Shown: positions 1 through 7,146 of the stretch, piece by piece | Layout of the letters: every line of letters starts with the position of its first letter | Numbering within the stretch: the first letter of the stretch is position 1 | From: Chloroflexota bacterium | GTDB taxonomy: Bacteria; Chloroflexota; Anaerolineae; CG2-30-64-16 | Direction: 5' to 3' | Assembly (NCBI GenBank): GCA_029555885.1 | Contig: JAKPQT010000593.1 | Location: forward strand, 1-24,309 | DNA length: 24,309 bases | The notes under the pieces: generated by a model | The model's database searches: none | Seen by the model: only the letters and a program-made list of their open reading frames with translations | What the model was told of the DNA's origin: nothing | Program-made: the position numbers and the translations under genes

Positions 1-32
1 CGCGCAGAAGTAGAACGATTCCTATGTAGGGA

Positions 33-1088
33 TCACATCTGAAATCTATGTATTTGGGGACAACCAAAGGTTGTCCCCAAATACATTAGTACGCCTTGCT
101 GCCTGCGCTTGGGCTTCTCCGGCGCACGCCCCAGCCGGCCAAACATCATCTCGCGCATGGAACTGCCCGCAGTCGGCATGTCAACGGCCGGCGCCTGGTC
201 ATCCCAGTTGCCCCGCGCCTGCGCAGCCAGCCATTTGCGGCCTGCAACCAGTCCACGATCCACCTGCGCAACGATATCCGCTTCCTCTCCGTTGAGCAAC
301 TGCTCGCGCCATGTACTCAGCTCCCCAATCAAGCGATCCAGCCACAGCGCGACCAGCTCCCGATTGGCGAAGGGCCCGTCCATCGCGGCCTGCCCATCCG
401 CCGCGGAGAGCAGCGTGCTCACGAAGAACTGCCCGCCGGCCACCTTGCGCAGGTCATCCCAACCGCTGCTCGTGGTCAGCAAGGATGCCAGCGCGGCCGC
501 GGTCACCGCAGGCAGATGCTCCACCGCGGCAACCAGACCATCATGTTCCTCAGCGTCGAGGAAATAGGGTCGCGCGCCCAATGCCTCTGCCACATCCGCC
601 GCGAGGCGCACCGCCGTGTCGTTCGTGTGCATGTCGGGCGTGAGGCAGAACATCTTCTGATCGAAGAGGTCCGCGCGCGCGCCGTCCAGCGTGGCCTCGT
701 CCGCCACGACGATGGGGTGGCCGCCGACGAAGTAGGTGTCATCGGGCAGCAGTTTCTTGGCCCAGGCCATGACCGGCTTCTTGACATCCGCGGTATCCAC
801 GATCACGCAGCCGGTCTTCAGCTCCCCGGCAATGGCCTCCAGCGTGTCGTGGATCTCGCTCAGCGGCAGCGCCAGGATCACCCGGTCCGCGGTGCGCACC
901 GTATTGATGAGGTTCCACTCCGTCCGGTCCACCGCACCCATCTTCTTGGCGCGGCCCGCGACTTCCGGGCTCCTGTCGTGACCGATCACATACACCCGAT
1001 CCTGGAAGCGGCGCAGCGCGAGCCCGGCAGAAGCCCCAACCAGCCCCAGGCCGACGATTGCCACCTGAAGTTTCTCAGCCATGTCCAT
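33..1088 (-). CDS. tyrA: Prephenate dehydrogenase (TyrA family), C-terminus altered by a palindrome
   Basis: Probable NAD(P)-dependent oxidative decarboxylation of prephenate (or arogenate) in cytosolic tyrosine synthesis. The 351-residue product opens with a Rossmann fold, GLGLVG at residues 13-18. It has the TyrA-type GGHP segment with His124 and the later EHLP segment with His191, followed by the all-helical dimerisation part (about 180-295). There are two candidate starts, ATG at 1088 and ATG at 1082; a GGGAGAG ribosome site lies just upstream and suits either. It follows the HD-domain gene by 8 bases, so it is the third gene of a minus-strand operon. The last roughly 20 residues, after a basic KPKRRQ stretch, are encoded by the 49-85 palindrome and downstream sequence and look acquired. 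No ACT domain is seen. Function is secure at family level; prephenate versus arogenate preference is unknown. Confidence 0.88.
   Translation of the reverse strand: MDMAEKLQVAIVGLGLVGASAGLALRRFQDRVYVIGHDRSPEVAGRAKKMGAVDRTEWNLINTVRTADRVILALPLSEIHDTLEAIAGELKTGCVIVDTADVKKPVMAWAKKLLPDDTYFVGGHPIVVADEATLDGARADLFDQKMFCLTPDMHTNDTAVRLAADVAEALGARPYFLDAEEHDGLVAAVEHLPAVTAAALASLLTTSSGWDDLRKVAGGQFFVSTLLSAADGQAAMDGPFANRELVALWLDRLIGELSTWREQLLNGEEADIVAQVDRGLVAGRKWLAAQARGNWDDQAPAVDMPTAGSSMREMMFGRLGRAPEKPKRRQQGVLMYLGTTFGCPQIHRFQM
49..85. repeat. 17-bp perfect inverted repeat, 3-base loop (REP-like palindrome)
   Basis: Arms TGTATTTGGGGACAACC (49-65) and its exact reverse complement (69-85) flank the loop AAA. 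It would fold into a very stable hairpin in either strand. It lies inside the 3' end of the prephenate dehydrogenase reading frame, so the gene's last codons and stop come from the palindrome and the sequence beyond it. Palindromes with a TTTGGGGAC core resemble the termini or REP-like sites associated with IS200/RAYT-type (Y1) transposases in other bacteria; that link is inferred from general resemblance. No transposase is in the window. Its A/T-rich ends differ from the G+C-rich flanks. Confidence 0.85.
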
Positions 1089-1096
1089 AACTCTCC

Positions 1097-1669
1097 CTAT
1101 TGAGTGTCGTCCGCGCCTTGCAGGGCGGCCAACAGATGCAGGGTCGCCGCGTCCAGCCCGGCAACCGGCAGATGATCCTGATGATGACGCATCAGGAGGC
1201 ACGTCAACGTATCGCAGCCCGCGGCTGCGGCATCCGCGGCGCCCTGCTCCGCGTGGTGCGTATAGAGCCAGAAGGGCCGCCGCCAGTCGCCCTGGCGGGG
1301 CAGCGGGCCGCGCGCCCACTTTGCGAGCAAGTCGGGCCGGTAGGCCCGCAGCAACACGATCGCGGTCCGGTGCAGCAGGGTGAGCCGCGCGGCGCGCTTG
1401 GCCGTGTCGTGCAGCAGCGCGGCCTGCAACAGCGACGGGTGAGCCTGCCCTGCCGCGGCCAAGGCCCGCAGCACGTTCAGGCTGTGCCGCTGGTCGTTGC
1501 GCGGCATAGCGTCGAACAGCGGCTGCGCACGCACCGGCAGGATGGCTTCCACCTCACGGCGCTCCGCGGGCGTCAGCGCCCGGCGATAGGCCAGCAGCCC
1601 GGCCGTGAACTGGCGCACCCGGTAGGCCACGCGCCGCAGGGAGGGAAGACCACGGACGCGTGACGCCAT
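1097..1669 (-). CDS. HD-domain metal-dependent phosphohydrolase-like protein
   Basis: A 190-residue cytosolic protein with the HD signature: His62 in the RHSLNVLRAL helix, the HD pair His87-Asp88 in ALLHDTAK, and later histidines at 138/139 (THHAEQG) and 162/163 (MRHHQ). This is the ligand pattern of HD phosphohydrolases acting on nucleotides or phosphoesters. The substrate cannot be read from the sequence. The ATG at 1669 is preferred to the in-frame TTG at 1681 because GGGGAT sits about 5 bases upstream. The gene starts 14 bases after the M50 protease stop and ends 8 bases before tyrA, so the three genes are very likely cotranscribed. The basic N-terminus (about residues 1-30) lies outside the HD core. 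Confidence 0.75.
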   Translation of the reverse strand: MASRVRGLPSLRRVAYRVRQFTAGLLAYRRALTPAERREVEAILPVRAQPLFDAMPRNDQRHSLNVLRALAAAGQAHPSLLQAALLHDTAKRAARLTLLHRTAIVLLRAYRPDLLAKWARGPLPRQGDWRRPFWLYTHHAEQGAADAAAAGCDTLTCLLMRHHQDHLPVAGLDAATLHLLAALQGADDTQ

Positions 1670-1682
1670 GCTGATCCCCAAC

Positions 1683-2306
1683 CTACCCCAGCAAGAACCG
1701 GTTGACGACGCTCATCGCCGCGCCGAGCCAGCGGCCCAGGAAGTTGAGCTGGGGTGAAACATAGCCGAGCATGAACAGGCCGAGCAGAATCAGCGGGCCA
1801 TAGGTTCCCGCAATGCGTACCAGCTCCCCGCCCGCGCGGCCCAACACTCCGCTCAACACGCGGAAGCCATCCAGCGGCGCCAACGGAATCAAGTTGAACA
1901 CGAACAACAGGACGTTGATGCCGACGAACACCTGGACGAACTGATGAACGCCGAATGGCAGCCCATCGAACAGGCCCAGCCTGTAGGGCACGGCCAGCAG
2001 CGCGGCCATCAGCAGATTGCTCAACGGCCCGGCCAGCGAAACCAGCACGCCGCCCCAGCGTCGGTTACGCAGGTTGTACTCGTTGACCGGCACCGGTTTG
2101 GCCCAACCGATGAAGCTGACCAGCAGCATCAACGACCCCAGGGGATCCAGGTGCGCCAGCGGGTTCAGGGTCAGGCGGCCCATGCGCTGGGCCGTCGGGT
2201 CGCCCAGCCTGTAGGCCGTCCACGCGTGCGCGAGTTCGTGAATCGGGAAGCCCACCAGCAGAATGACGGCCTTGGCGAGCAATATCGACAAACTGAAATC
2301 AAACAA
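1683..2306 (-). CDS. M50 (site-2 protease-type) membrane metalloprotease
   Basis: A 207-residue polytopic membrane protein with all the hallmarks of compact S2P zinc proteases. HELAH lies at residues 23-27 inside the first membrane helix, followed by the NPLAHLDPLG segment (48-57), GPLSN (93-97) and the second metal-ligand motif NLIPLAPLDG (about 138-147, Asp146). It has no PDZ or CBS domain, as in the small group-3 family. Such enzymes cut substrates within the membrane; the substrate here is unknown. The likely start is TTG at 2306: GGAG lies 7 bases upstream, and the protein then begins directly at the first membrane helix. The longer in-frame upstream extension crosses the promoter and is not credible. 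First gene of the operon with the HD gene and tyrA. Confidence 0.85.
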   Translation of the reverse strand: MFDFSLSILLAKAVILLVGFPIHELAHAWTAYRLGDPTAQRMGRLTLNPLAHLDPLGSLMLLVSFIGWAKPVPVNEYNLRNRRWGGVLVSLAGPLSNLLMAALLAVPYRLGLFDGLPFGVHQFVQVFVGINVLLFVFNLIPLAPLDGFRVLSGVLGRAGGELVRIAGTYGPLILLGLFMLGYVSPQLNFLGRWLGAAMSVVNRFLLG

Positions 2307-2337
2307 ACTGCATCTCCAACCGGCGATTGACGCAGGA

Positions 2338-2346
2338 ATTATAGCA
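2338..2346 (-). promoter_or_regulatory. Extended -10 promoter for the M50-HD-tyrA operon
   Basis: On the minus strand the sequence reads TGC-TATAAT, a perfect -10 hexamer (2338-2343) with the TGn extension. No convincing -35 is seen at 16-18 bases. Transcription would start near 2331, leaving about 25 bases before the TTG start, with GGAG in between. It is divergent from the GH2 promoter 50 bases away. Confidence 0.65.
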
Positions 2347-2389
2347 TAAGGTGGCTGCGCGGCGGGAATGGCGCGAATACAATCGCTCG

Positions 2390-2398
2390 TGCTATGAT
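2390..2398 (+). promoter_or_regulatory. Extended -10 promoter for the GH2 gene, probably giving a leaderless mRNA
   Basis: TGC-TATGAT, with the hexamer at 2393-2398, ends 6 bases before the ATG at 2405. The expected transcription start falls on or next to that ATG. No Shine-Dalgarno sequence precedes the ATG, which agrees with leaderless translation. No good -35 is visible. Confidence 0.6.
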
Positions 2399-2404
2399 CG
2401 CCGC

Positions 2405-4687
2405 ATGGCACGACAGATTCTCGATCTCTCCACACTGGACTGGCGCATGGGGCCGGCCTCGCGGCAGCCCTTCAGCGCGCGTCCGACGGACGACCGCCGT
2501 ACGGTCCGGGCGTGGCACCCGGCGCACGTGCCCGCCGCGGTACGCGCGGACCTCGCGGCCGCGGGCCTCGTGCCGCCGGTGGATACGCCCGAGGGCATCG
2601 CTGCGGGCGACTGGGTCGATGCGGTGGACTGGTGGTACGAGGTGCAGTTGCCGGGCGGCTGGCGCAGCGACGAGCAGGTCGTGCTGGAGGCGGACGGCAT
2701 CGACGACCGGTGCGCGGTCTGGCTGGACAACCGACTGCTGACCACGCACACGGGCATGTTCGCGCGGCAAGCGGTCGTCCTCTCGCCGTGGGTCAACGCG
2801 GCCGGGCCGCACACGCTTGCTGCCCGCATCTGGGGCGCGGGCGCGCTGCCACGCCTGCCCAACCCGCCGTGGCGCCGCCTCATCCGCCGCGCGCTCAAGT
2901 TGACGGGCACGACCGCAGAGTATTTCCCCGATCGCATGGCGACGCCCCACGCGCCGTTCAGCTTCGGCTGGGACTTCGCGCCGCGCATCTTCGGCACGGG
3001 CATCTGGGATGACATCCGCCTCGTCATCTGCCGGGGCGCGTACATCGAAAATTTCTACGCAGCGCCGGAGCCGCTGACATCGGATGACCCCGCGCCCGTC
3101 CGCTGGCAGGTGCGGCTGGCATGGCAGCAGTTCACCGGAACACCCGTCGCGGTTGAGATCGAGGTCGCACAGGGCGACGTCACACACAAAGTACGCTGCG
3201 ATGTGACTACGGAGGATGTTTCTCCGGCCGAGCTGACGTTCGAGACCCCCCCGCTTCGTCGCTGGTGGCCGTGGGATCAGGGCGAGCCGCACCTGTGCCG
3301 CGTGACCGTCCGGCTGCTGGACGCGCGCGGCACTGTGATGGACGAGGCGAGCGTGACGACCGGGGTGCGCACGGTGCGTCGTGAGCGGCTGGTCGGCGGC
3401 GCACCGTGGCGGTTCGTGGTCAACGACCGGCCTGTCTTCCTGCGCGGCGCGAACTGGACGCCCGCAGATGTGCTGCCCGGCACGGTGACGCCCGCCGACT
3501 ATGCGCGGCTGCTGGGCATGGCACGGGACGCGGGCATTAACTTCCTGCGCGTGTGGGGCGGCGGCGTACGCGAGCGCGCGCCGTTCTGGGAGACGTGCGA
3601 CCGCCTGGGCATCATGGTCTGGCAGGAGTTCCCGCTGGCCTGCGCGTTCCTCGACCATCACCCGCGCACCCCTGCCTATCTTGCGGCGCTGTCGGGCGAG
3701 GCGCGCAGCACGGTCCGCGCCCTGCGCAACCATCCGAGCCTCATCGCATGGTGCGGGGGCAACGAAATCAACCCGCAGCGCGAGCGACAGCCCCTCAATG
3801 CCATCAGCAATGTCCTGGTGCAGGAATCAGCGGGACGCCCCTGGATTCCCGCCTCCCCGTCGGAGGGCGACGTACATCAGTGGGATGTCTGGCACGGCTT
3901 CGCACCGTGGACGGCGCTGCAGGACCAGGCCCCGCCGTTCATGAGCGAGTTCGGGCTCCAGGCCCTACCGGACGCGGCGACCGTGGCCGAGATGTTCCCC
4001 GCTGGCGCGCCGCCTTCGCTCGACGCCCCGCCGTGGCTCGCGCGCAAGGCGCAGCCGGCCAAGCTGCGCCACTACGCCGGTGCAGACATGGATGCGAGTA
4101 TTGGAGACGCCATCCGGCTGACCCAGCGCGTGCAGGCTGCGGCCCTGCAAGCCGGCATCGAAGCATGCCGCATCCGCCGCGAGGGCGGCGACACGGCGCA
4201 ACGACCCTGCGGCGGGGTCGCGTTCTGGCAGTTCAACGAGCCGTGGCGCGCGGTGAGCTGGTCGGTTGTGGATCGCGCAGGCCGTCCGAAGGCGGCCTAC
4301 GAGGCAATCCGGCGGAGCTATCAGCCGCTGCTTGTTGCAGCGCAGTTCCCGCGCCGGCCCTATACAGAGGGCGACCTCTTCGAGGCGGCCCTCTGGTTGG
4401 TCAGTGACCTGCCCGCGGCGCAGCCTCCCTGCACGGTAGAGGCCTGGCTGGACGACCGCGCAATCTGGACACGCGCGGCAGTAGACATCCCGGCTGCGGG
4501 CGCGTACCGGCTCGGCTCCGTGCGCGTGCCGCTGGCCGCGCTGCCGGAAACATTCATCCTCCGGCTGCTGCGCGCCGGCGCGGTCATCGCGGAGAACCGG
4601 TATGACCTGCAGGTCCCGCTGCCGGGGCCGCAGCCCCGCGCCAGCCGCCTGCTCCGCTGGCTGGCCGACCGCCTGCTGGCGGCCTGA
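2405..4687 (+). CDS. Glycoside hydrolase family 2, beta-mannosidase-like
   Basis: Hydrolyses terminal beta-linked sugars from oligosaccharides with retention; beta-mannoside is the best guess. The 760-residue protein has a jelly-roll sugar-binding domain (about 60-215), an Ig-like domain (about 225-325), a TIM barrel (about 335-640) and a short C-terminal beta domain (650-750). The barrel contains FLRVWGGGVRE (380-390) and VWQEFPLACAF (405-415), typical of beta-mannosidases. The acid/base is probably Glu454 in CGGNEIN and the nucleophile Glu515 in FMSEFG. There is no signal peptide, so it is cytosolic and acts on imported oligosaccharides. It is shorter than many family members (usually above 800 residues). 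The ATG at 2405 is chosen because conserved sequence begins soon after and a promoter ends just before it. Exo-glucosaminidase or another GH2 specificity cannot be excluded. Confidence 0.87.
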   Translation: MARQILDLSTLDWRMGPASRQPFSARPTDDRRTVRAWHPAHVPAAVRADLAAAGLVPPVDTPEGIAAGDWVDAVDWWYEVQLPGGWRSDEQVVLEADGIDDRCAVWLDNRLLTTHTGMFARQAVVLSPWVNAAGPHTLAARIWGAGALPRLPNPPWRRLIRRALKLTGTTAEYFPDRMATPHAPFSFGWDFAPRIFGTGIWDDIRLVICRGAYIENFYAAPEPLTSDDPAPVRWQVRLAWQQFTGTPVAVEIEVAQGDVTHKVRCDVTTEDVSPAELTFETPPLRRWWPWDQGEPHLCRVTVRLLDARGTVMDEASVTTGVRTVRRERLVGGAPWRFVVNDRPVFLRGANWTPADVLPGTVTPADYARLLGMARDAGINFLRVWGGGVRERAPFWETCDRLGIMVWQEFPLACAFLDHHPRTPAYLAALSGEARSTVRALRNHPSLIAWCGGNEINPQRERQPLNAISNVLVQESAGRPWIPASPSEGDVHQWDVWHGFAPWTALQDQAPPFMSEFGLQALPDAATVAEMFPAGAPPSLDAPPWLARKAQPAKLRHYAGADMDASIGDAIRLTQRVQAAALQAGIEACRIRREGGDTAQRPCGGVAFWQFNEPWRAVSWSVVDRAGRPKAAYEAIRRSYQPLLVAAQFPRRPYTEGDLFEAALWLVSDLPAAQPPCTVEAWLDDRAIWTRAAVDIPAAGAYRLGSVRVPLAALPETFILRLLRAGAVIAENRYDLQVPLPGPQPRASRLLRWLADRLLAA

Positions 4688-4708
4688 AGAGCGGAATCAC
4701 CAAAAATG

Positions 4709-4737
4709 TTGACACAATACCGCTTCTAGACTATCCT
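4709..4737 (+). promoter_or_regulatory. Sigma-70-type promoter of the glycosyltransferase gene (leaderless)
   Basis: TTGACA (4709-4714), a 17-base spacer, then TATCCT (4732-4737). The predicted transcription start is 4743-4746, and the GTG start codon is at 4745. The mRNA would therefore begin at or within a base or two of the start codon, with no room for a ribosome binding site. Confidence 0.75.
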
Positions 4738-4744
4738 TGTCAGC

Positions 4745-5674
4745 GTGCGTGTTGTTGTCAATGGGTGGTTTCGTGACCGCTTGACGACGGGCAGCGGCCA
4801 GTACCTGGCGGCGTTGGCCGAATGGTTGCCGCGCGCCGGGACCGGACACGAATTTGTGATTGTCCAGCGCGCCGGTCAGCCCGGCGGGACGTCGGACGGA
4901 ACCAGGTGGGTGACAGCCGCCACGCCCTTCGACCGCGCCGGCGAGAACCTGGCAAAGCTCTGGTTCGAACAGGTCAGTTTCCCTGCCGCGTGCCACCGCC
5001 TGCGGGCCGACGTCGCGTTCGTGCCCTATTGGGCCGCGCCGAGATGGTCGCCCTGCCCGGTCGTGGTGACGATCCATGATCTCATTCCGCTGCTGCTGCC
5101 CGCATATCGCGGAGGGCTGTTGCAGCGGGGCTATACGTGGCTGGTCAGCCGAACCGCGCGACGCGCGGCCGCGGTGCTGGCCGATTCCGAGGCCAGCCGC
5201 CAGGATGTGGTGCGTCACCTGCATATTGCGCCGGAGCGTGTCCATGCCGTCCACCTGGCTGCCGACCCGCGCTTCCGCCGCGTGACAGACGAGGCGACGC
5301 TGCGCCGGGTGCGCGAGCGCTACGCCCTGCCCTGCGAGCCATTCCTGCTCTACCTGGGCGGGTTCGATGTGCGCAAGAACCTGGCCCGCACGCTGGAAGC
5401 CTATGCGCAGCTCGTGCAGCGGCTCAGCGCGGAGGCCAGGGCGATCCCGCGCCTGGTGATTGCCGGCAAGCTGCCCGCCGCGGACAGTGCGTTCGCGCCC
5501 GACCCGCAGCCCATCATCGCACGTCTCGCGCTGGCCGATTATGTCCACCTGACGGGTTGGGTGGATGAGGCAGACAAGCCGGCCCTGTACACGCTGGCCG
5601 CCGGCACGCTCTTCATCAGCGAGTACGAGGGCTTCGGCCTGCCCGTCCTGGAAGCGATGGCGTGCGATGGGTGA
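4745..5674 (+). CDS. GT4-type glycosyltransferase, C-terminally truncated
   Basis: A 309-residue GT-B fold glycosyltransferase, expected to transfer sugar from a nucleotide-sugar donor in glycan or polysaccharide synthesis. Visible features: the acceptor-side Rossmann domain (1-190) with TIHDLIPLLLP (109-119), the GGFDVRKN loop that opens the donor domain (205-212), and the EX7E donor motif, Glu295 to Glu303, in EGFGLPVLEAMAC. The protein stops six residues after that motif, whereas family members normally continue for about 60-80 residues and finish the fold. The last two codons and stop run into the repeat at 5675-5737, so the 3' end was probably lost or replaced there. The GTG start at 4745 has its own consensus promoter and no ribosome site. 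It may be a decaying gene; the donor-binding motifs are intact, so residual function cannot be ruled out. Confidence 0.8.
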   Translation: MRVVVNGWFRDRLTTGSGQYLAALAEWLPRAGTGHEFVIVQRAGQPGGTSDGTRWVTAATPFDRAGENLAKLWFEQVSFPAACHRLRADVAFVPYWAAPRWSPCPVVVTIHDLIPLLLPAYRGGLLQRGYTWLVSRTARRAAAVLADSEASRQDVVRHLHIAPERVHAVHLAADPRFRRVTDEATLRRVRERYALPCEPFLLYLGGFDVRKNLARTLEAYAQLVQRLSAEARAIPRLVIAGKLPAADSAFAPDPQPIIARLALADYVHLTGWVDEADKPALYTLAAGTLFISEYEGFGLPVLEAMACDG

Positions 5675-5737
5675 TTACTCGTTACTCATTACTCGTTACT
5701 GGTTGCGAATGAGTAACGAGTAAACAGTAACGAGTAA
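5675..5737. repeat. 63-bp hairpin made of heptanucleotide repeats (TTACTCN)
   Basis: Two 26-base arms (5675-5700 and 5712-5737) are inverted repeats matching at 24 of 26 positions, with an 11-base loop. Each arm is itself tandem heptamers: TTACTCG, TTACTCA, TTACTCG, TTACT in the left arm, and the same pattern with one altered unit in the reverse complement of the right arm. The sequence is A/T-rich against a G+C-rich background. It abuts the truncated end of the glycosyltransferase and lies 19 bases before the next gene's start. Heptamer tandem repeats recall the STRR sequences of filamentous cyanobacteria; the inverted arrangement is notable. It could act as a transcript hairpin, but no U-run follows it. 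Confidence 0.85.
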
Positions 5738-5756
5738 ACTGTCCCGTGGAGTCCCA

Positions 5757-7121
5757 GTGCCTGAAGTCAACAAACTTGCGCGCGGCGCTCACAATATCCT
5801 GACGCGGAGCTTTGGGCTGCGCCGGGATCAGAACCTGCTCATCTTCGCGGACGCAGGTTCGCTCGAGGTCATCGAAGCCATCGCGCGCACGGCGCACGAG
5901 CTCGGCATCCATGTGACGTCATTTTTCGTGCCGCGCGTCCTGCAGACGATGATGACGACGTCCGAAAACCTGCCGCTGCCGGCGGAGGCCGCGGTGCGTG
6001 AAGCCGATGCCATCCTGAGCTGCCTTTCCGACCATCCGGAGCTGCGCAACTATCGCGTGCGCGTGCTCCAGACCGGTTGGAGCCGCCGCGCAAAGCTCGG
6101 CCACGCGCCGGGCATGACGCCGGACATCCTGCGCATGGCTGACACCGACTATGCCGCGCTCTGTGAGCAGGCGCAGCTCATCGCGCTGACCCTGCTCCTG
6201 GGCAAGCGCACCGAAATCGTCACCACTGACAGCCAGGGCCGCGAATACCGGCTGAGCGCGGAGATCGGCGGCTGGGAACATCCGCCGGGCATCAGCGACG
6301 GCGTCATCCGCGACGGCGCGTGGGACCAACTGCCGCCGGGCGAGGTGTACGTTGTCCCGCGTTCGGCCAGCGGCCAGATCGTCATCAACGGCTCGCTGCC
6401 GGGCAAGGTGCTGAGATCGGGCGAAGAACTGGTGCTGACCTTCCAGGATGGCCGCCTGACCGGCATCGCGCCGGAAGATGGCGCCACTGCGCGCCACCTG
6501 CACGAGACGCAGATTGCGTTTGCGGAGCGCCGTCATGACCCGAACTGGACGAACCTGGCGGAAATCGGCTTTGGCCTGAACCCAACCGTGCCGGACCTGT
6601 GTGGCGTCAGCACCGTCGACGAGAAGAAGGCGCACACCCTACACATTGCGCTCGGCCACAGCCTGAACCTCGGCGGAGATGTGGATTCGGTCATCCACTG
6701 CGATATGACCATCAGAAAGCCGACCGTCTACGTGAGCGGCCGGCTGATTATGAAGAAGGGCGACTGGCGCATCAACGAGGCGGACTGGCGGCTGGACCAC
6801 CGCAACGTCACCGTGCCCGCCGGTTGGTGGGACGGGGTCACGCACATCGGTCGCAGCGGCGTGCGTACCGAACGCGAGAATGGCCGGCTGGTGTGCGTGT
6901 GGAACGCCGGCCAGGGCCGCTGGGACAGCGCGCCGGTGGGCCTCGAGGGGACTGCGCGGCTGGCCGCGCGCGTGTACGACCTGCTGCCGGAGACAGGCAA
7001 TCCGGTCGAGCGCGACCGCCTGACCCTGGAAGCCTCGCAGGCGGGCGTGCCCGCGGTCGCGGTGGCCGGCCTGCTCTGGGTGATGCACCGGTTTGACCTG
7101 GTGCGGTTGACAACGACGTGA
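5757..7121 (+). CDS. M29-type (thermophilic) aminopeptidase-like metallopeptidase with C-terminal extension
   Basis: A 454-residue cytosolic protein of the AmpS/PepS (M29) class, metal-dependent exopeptidases removing N-terminal residues. Expected metal ligands are visible: Glu196 in GEVYVVP, Glu269 in AEIGFGLNP, His296 in LHIALG, and His314 with Asp316 in IHCDM. The usual Tyr seven residues after the HIALG histidine is replaced. The M29 core ends near residue 335. The remaining roughly 115 residues include a predicted helical segment (400-450) that looks like a winged helix (LAARVYDLL ... LLWVMHRFDLVRL); that part is inference. The GTG start at 5757 has GGAG 5 bases upstream. It is first in an apparent operon with two ATPase genes (25- and 3-base gaps), which is unusual company for an M29 enzyme. 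No clear promoter is seen; the 5675-5737 hairpin lies directly upstream. Confidence 0.78.
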   Translation: MPEVNKLARGAHNILTRSFGLRRDQNLLIFADAGSLEVIEAIARTAHELGIHVTSFFVPRVLQTMMTTSENLPLPAEAAVREADAILSCLSDHPELRNYRVRVLQTGWSRRAKLGHAPGMTPDILRMADTDYAALCEQAQLIALTLLLGKRTEIVTTDSQGREYRLSAEIGGWEHPPGISDGVIRDGAWDQLPPGEVYVVPRSASGQIVINGSLPGKVLRSGEELVLTFQDGRLTGIAPEDGATARHLHETQIAFAERRHDPNWTNLAEIGFGLNPTVPDLCGVSTVDEKKAHTLHIALGHSLNLGGDVDSVIHCDMTIRKPTVYVSGRLIMKKGDWRINEADWRLDHRNVTVPAGWWDGVTHIGRSGVRTERENGRLVCVWNAGQGRWDSAPVGLEGTARLAARVYDLLPETGNPVERDRLTLEASQAGVPAVAVAGLLWVMHRFDLVRLTTT

Positions 7122-7146
7122 GGGCGAGATATCAGGGGGGATCAAC

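Noticed and set aside
1089..1319. 77-residue N-terminal extension of prephenate dehydrogenase
   Set aside because: It overlaps the upstream HD gene in another frame and is low-complexity Arg/Ala/Gly. A ribosome site and the Rossmann fold place the start at 1088 or 1082.
2339..3733. 464-codon minus-strand open frame opposite the GH2 gene
   Set aside because: Arg/Ala/Pro-rich shadow with no motif; the GH2 catalytic motifs are on the plus strand.
5675..5737. Heptamer repeats as a CRISPR array
   Set aside because: Units are 7 bases and directly abutting, without spacers, arranged as one hairpin, and no cas genes are nearby.
5735..5740. TAAACT as a -10 box for the M29 operon
   Set aside because: Only four of six bases match, it overlaps the repeat arm, and no -35 lies at the right distance.
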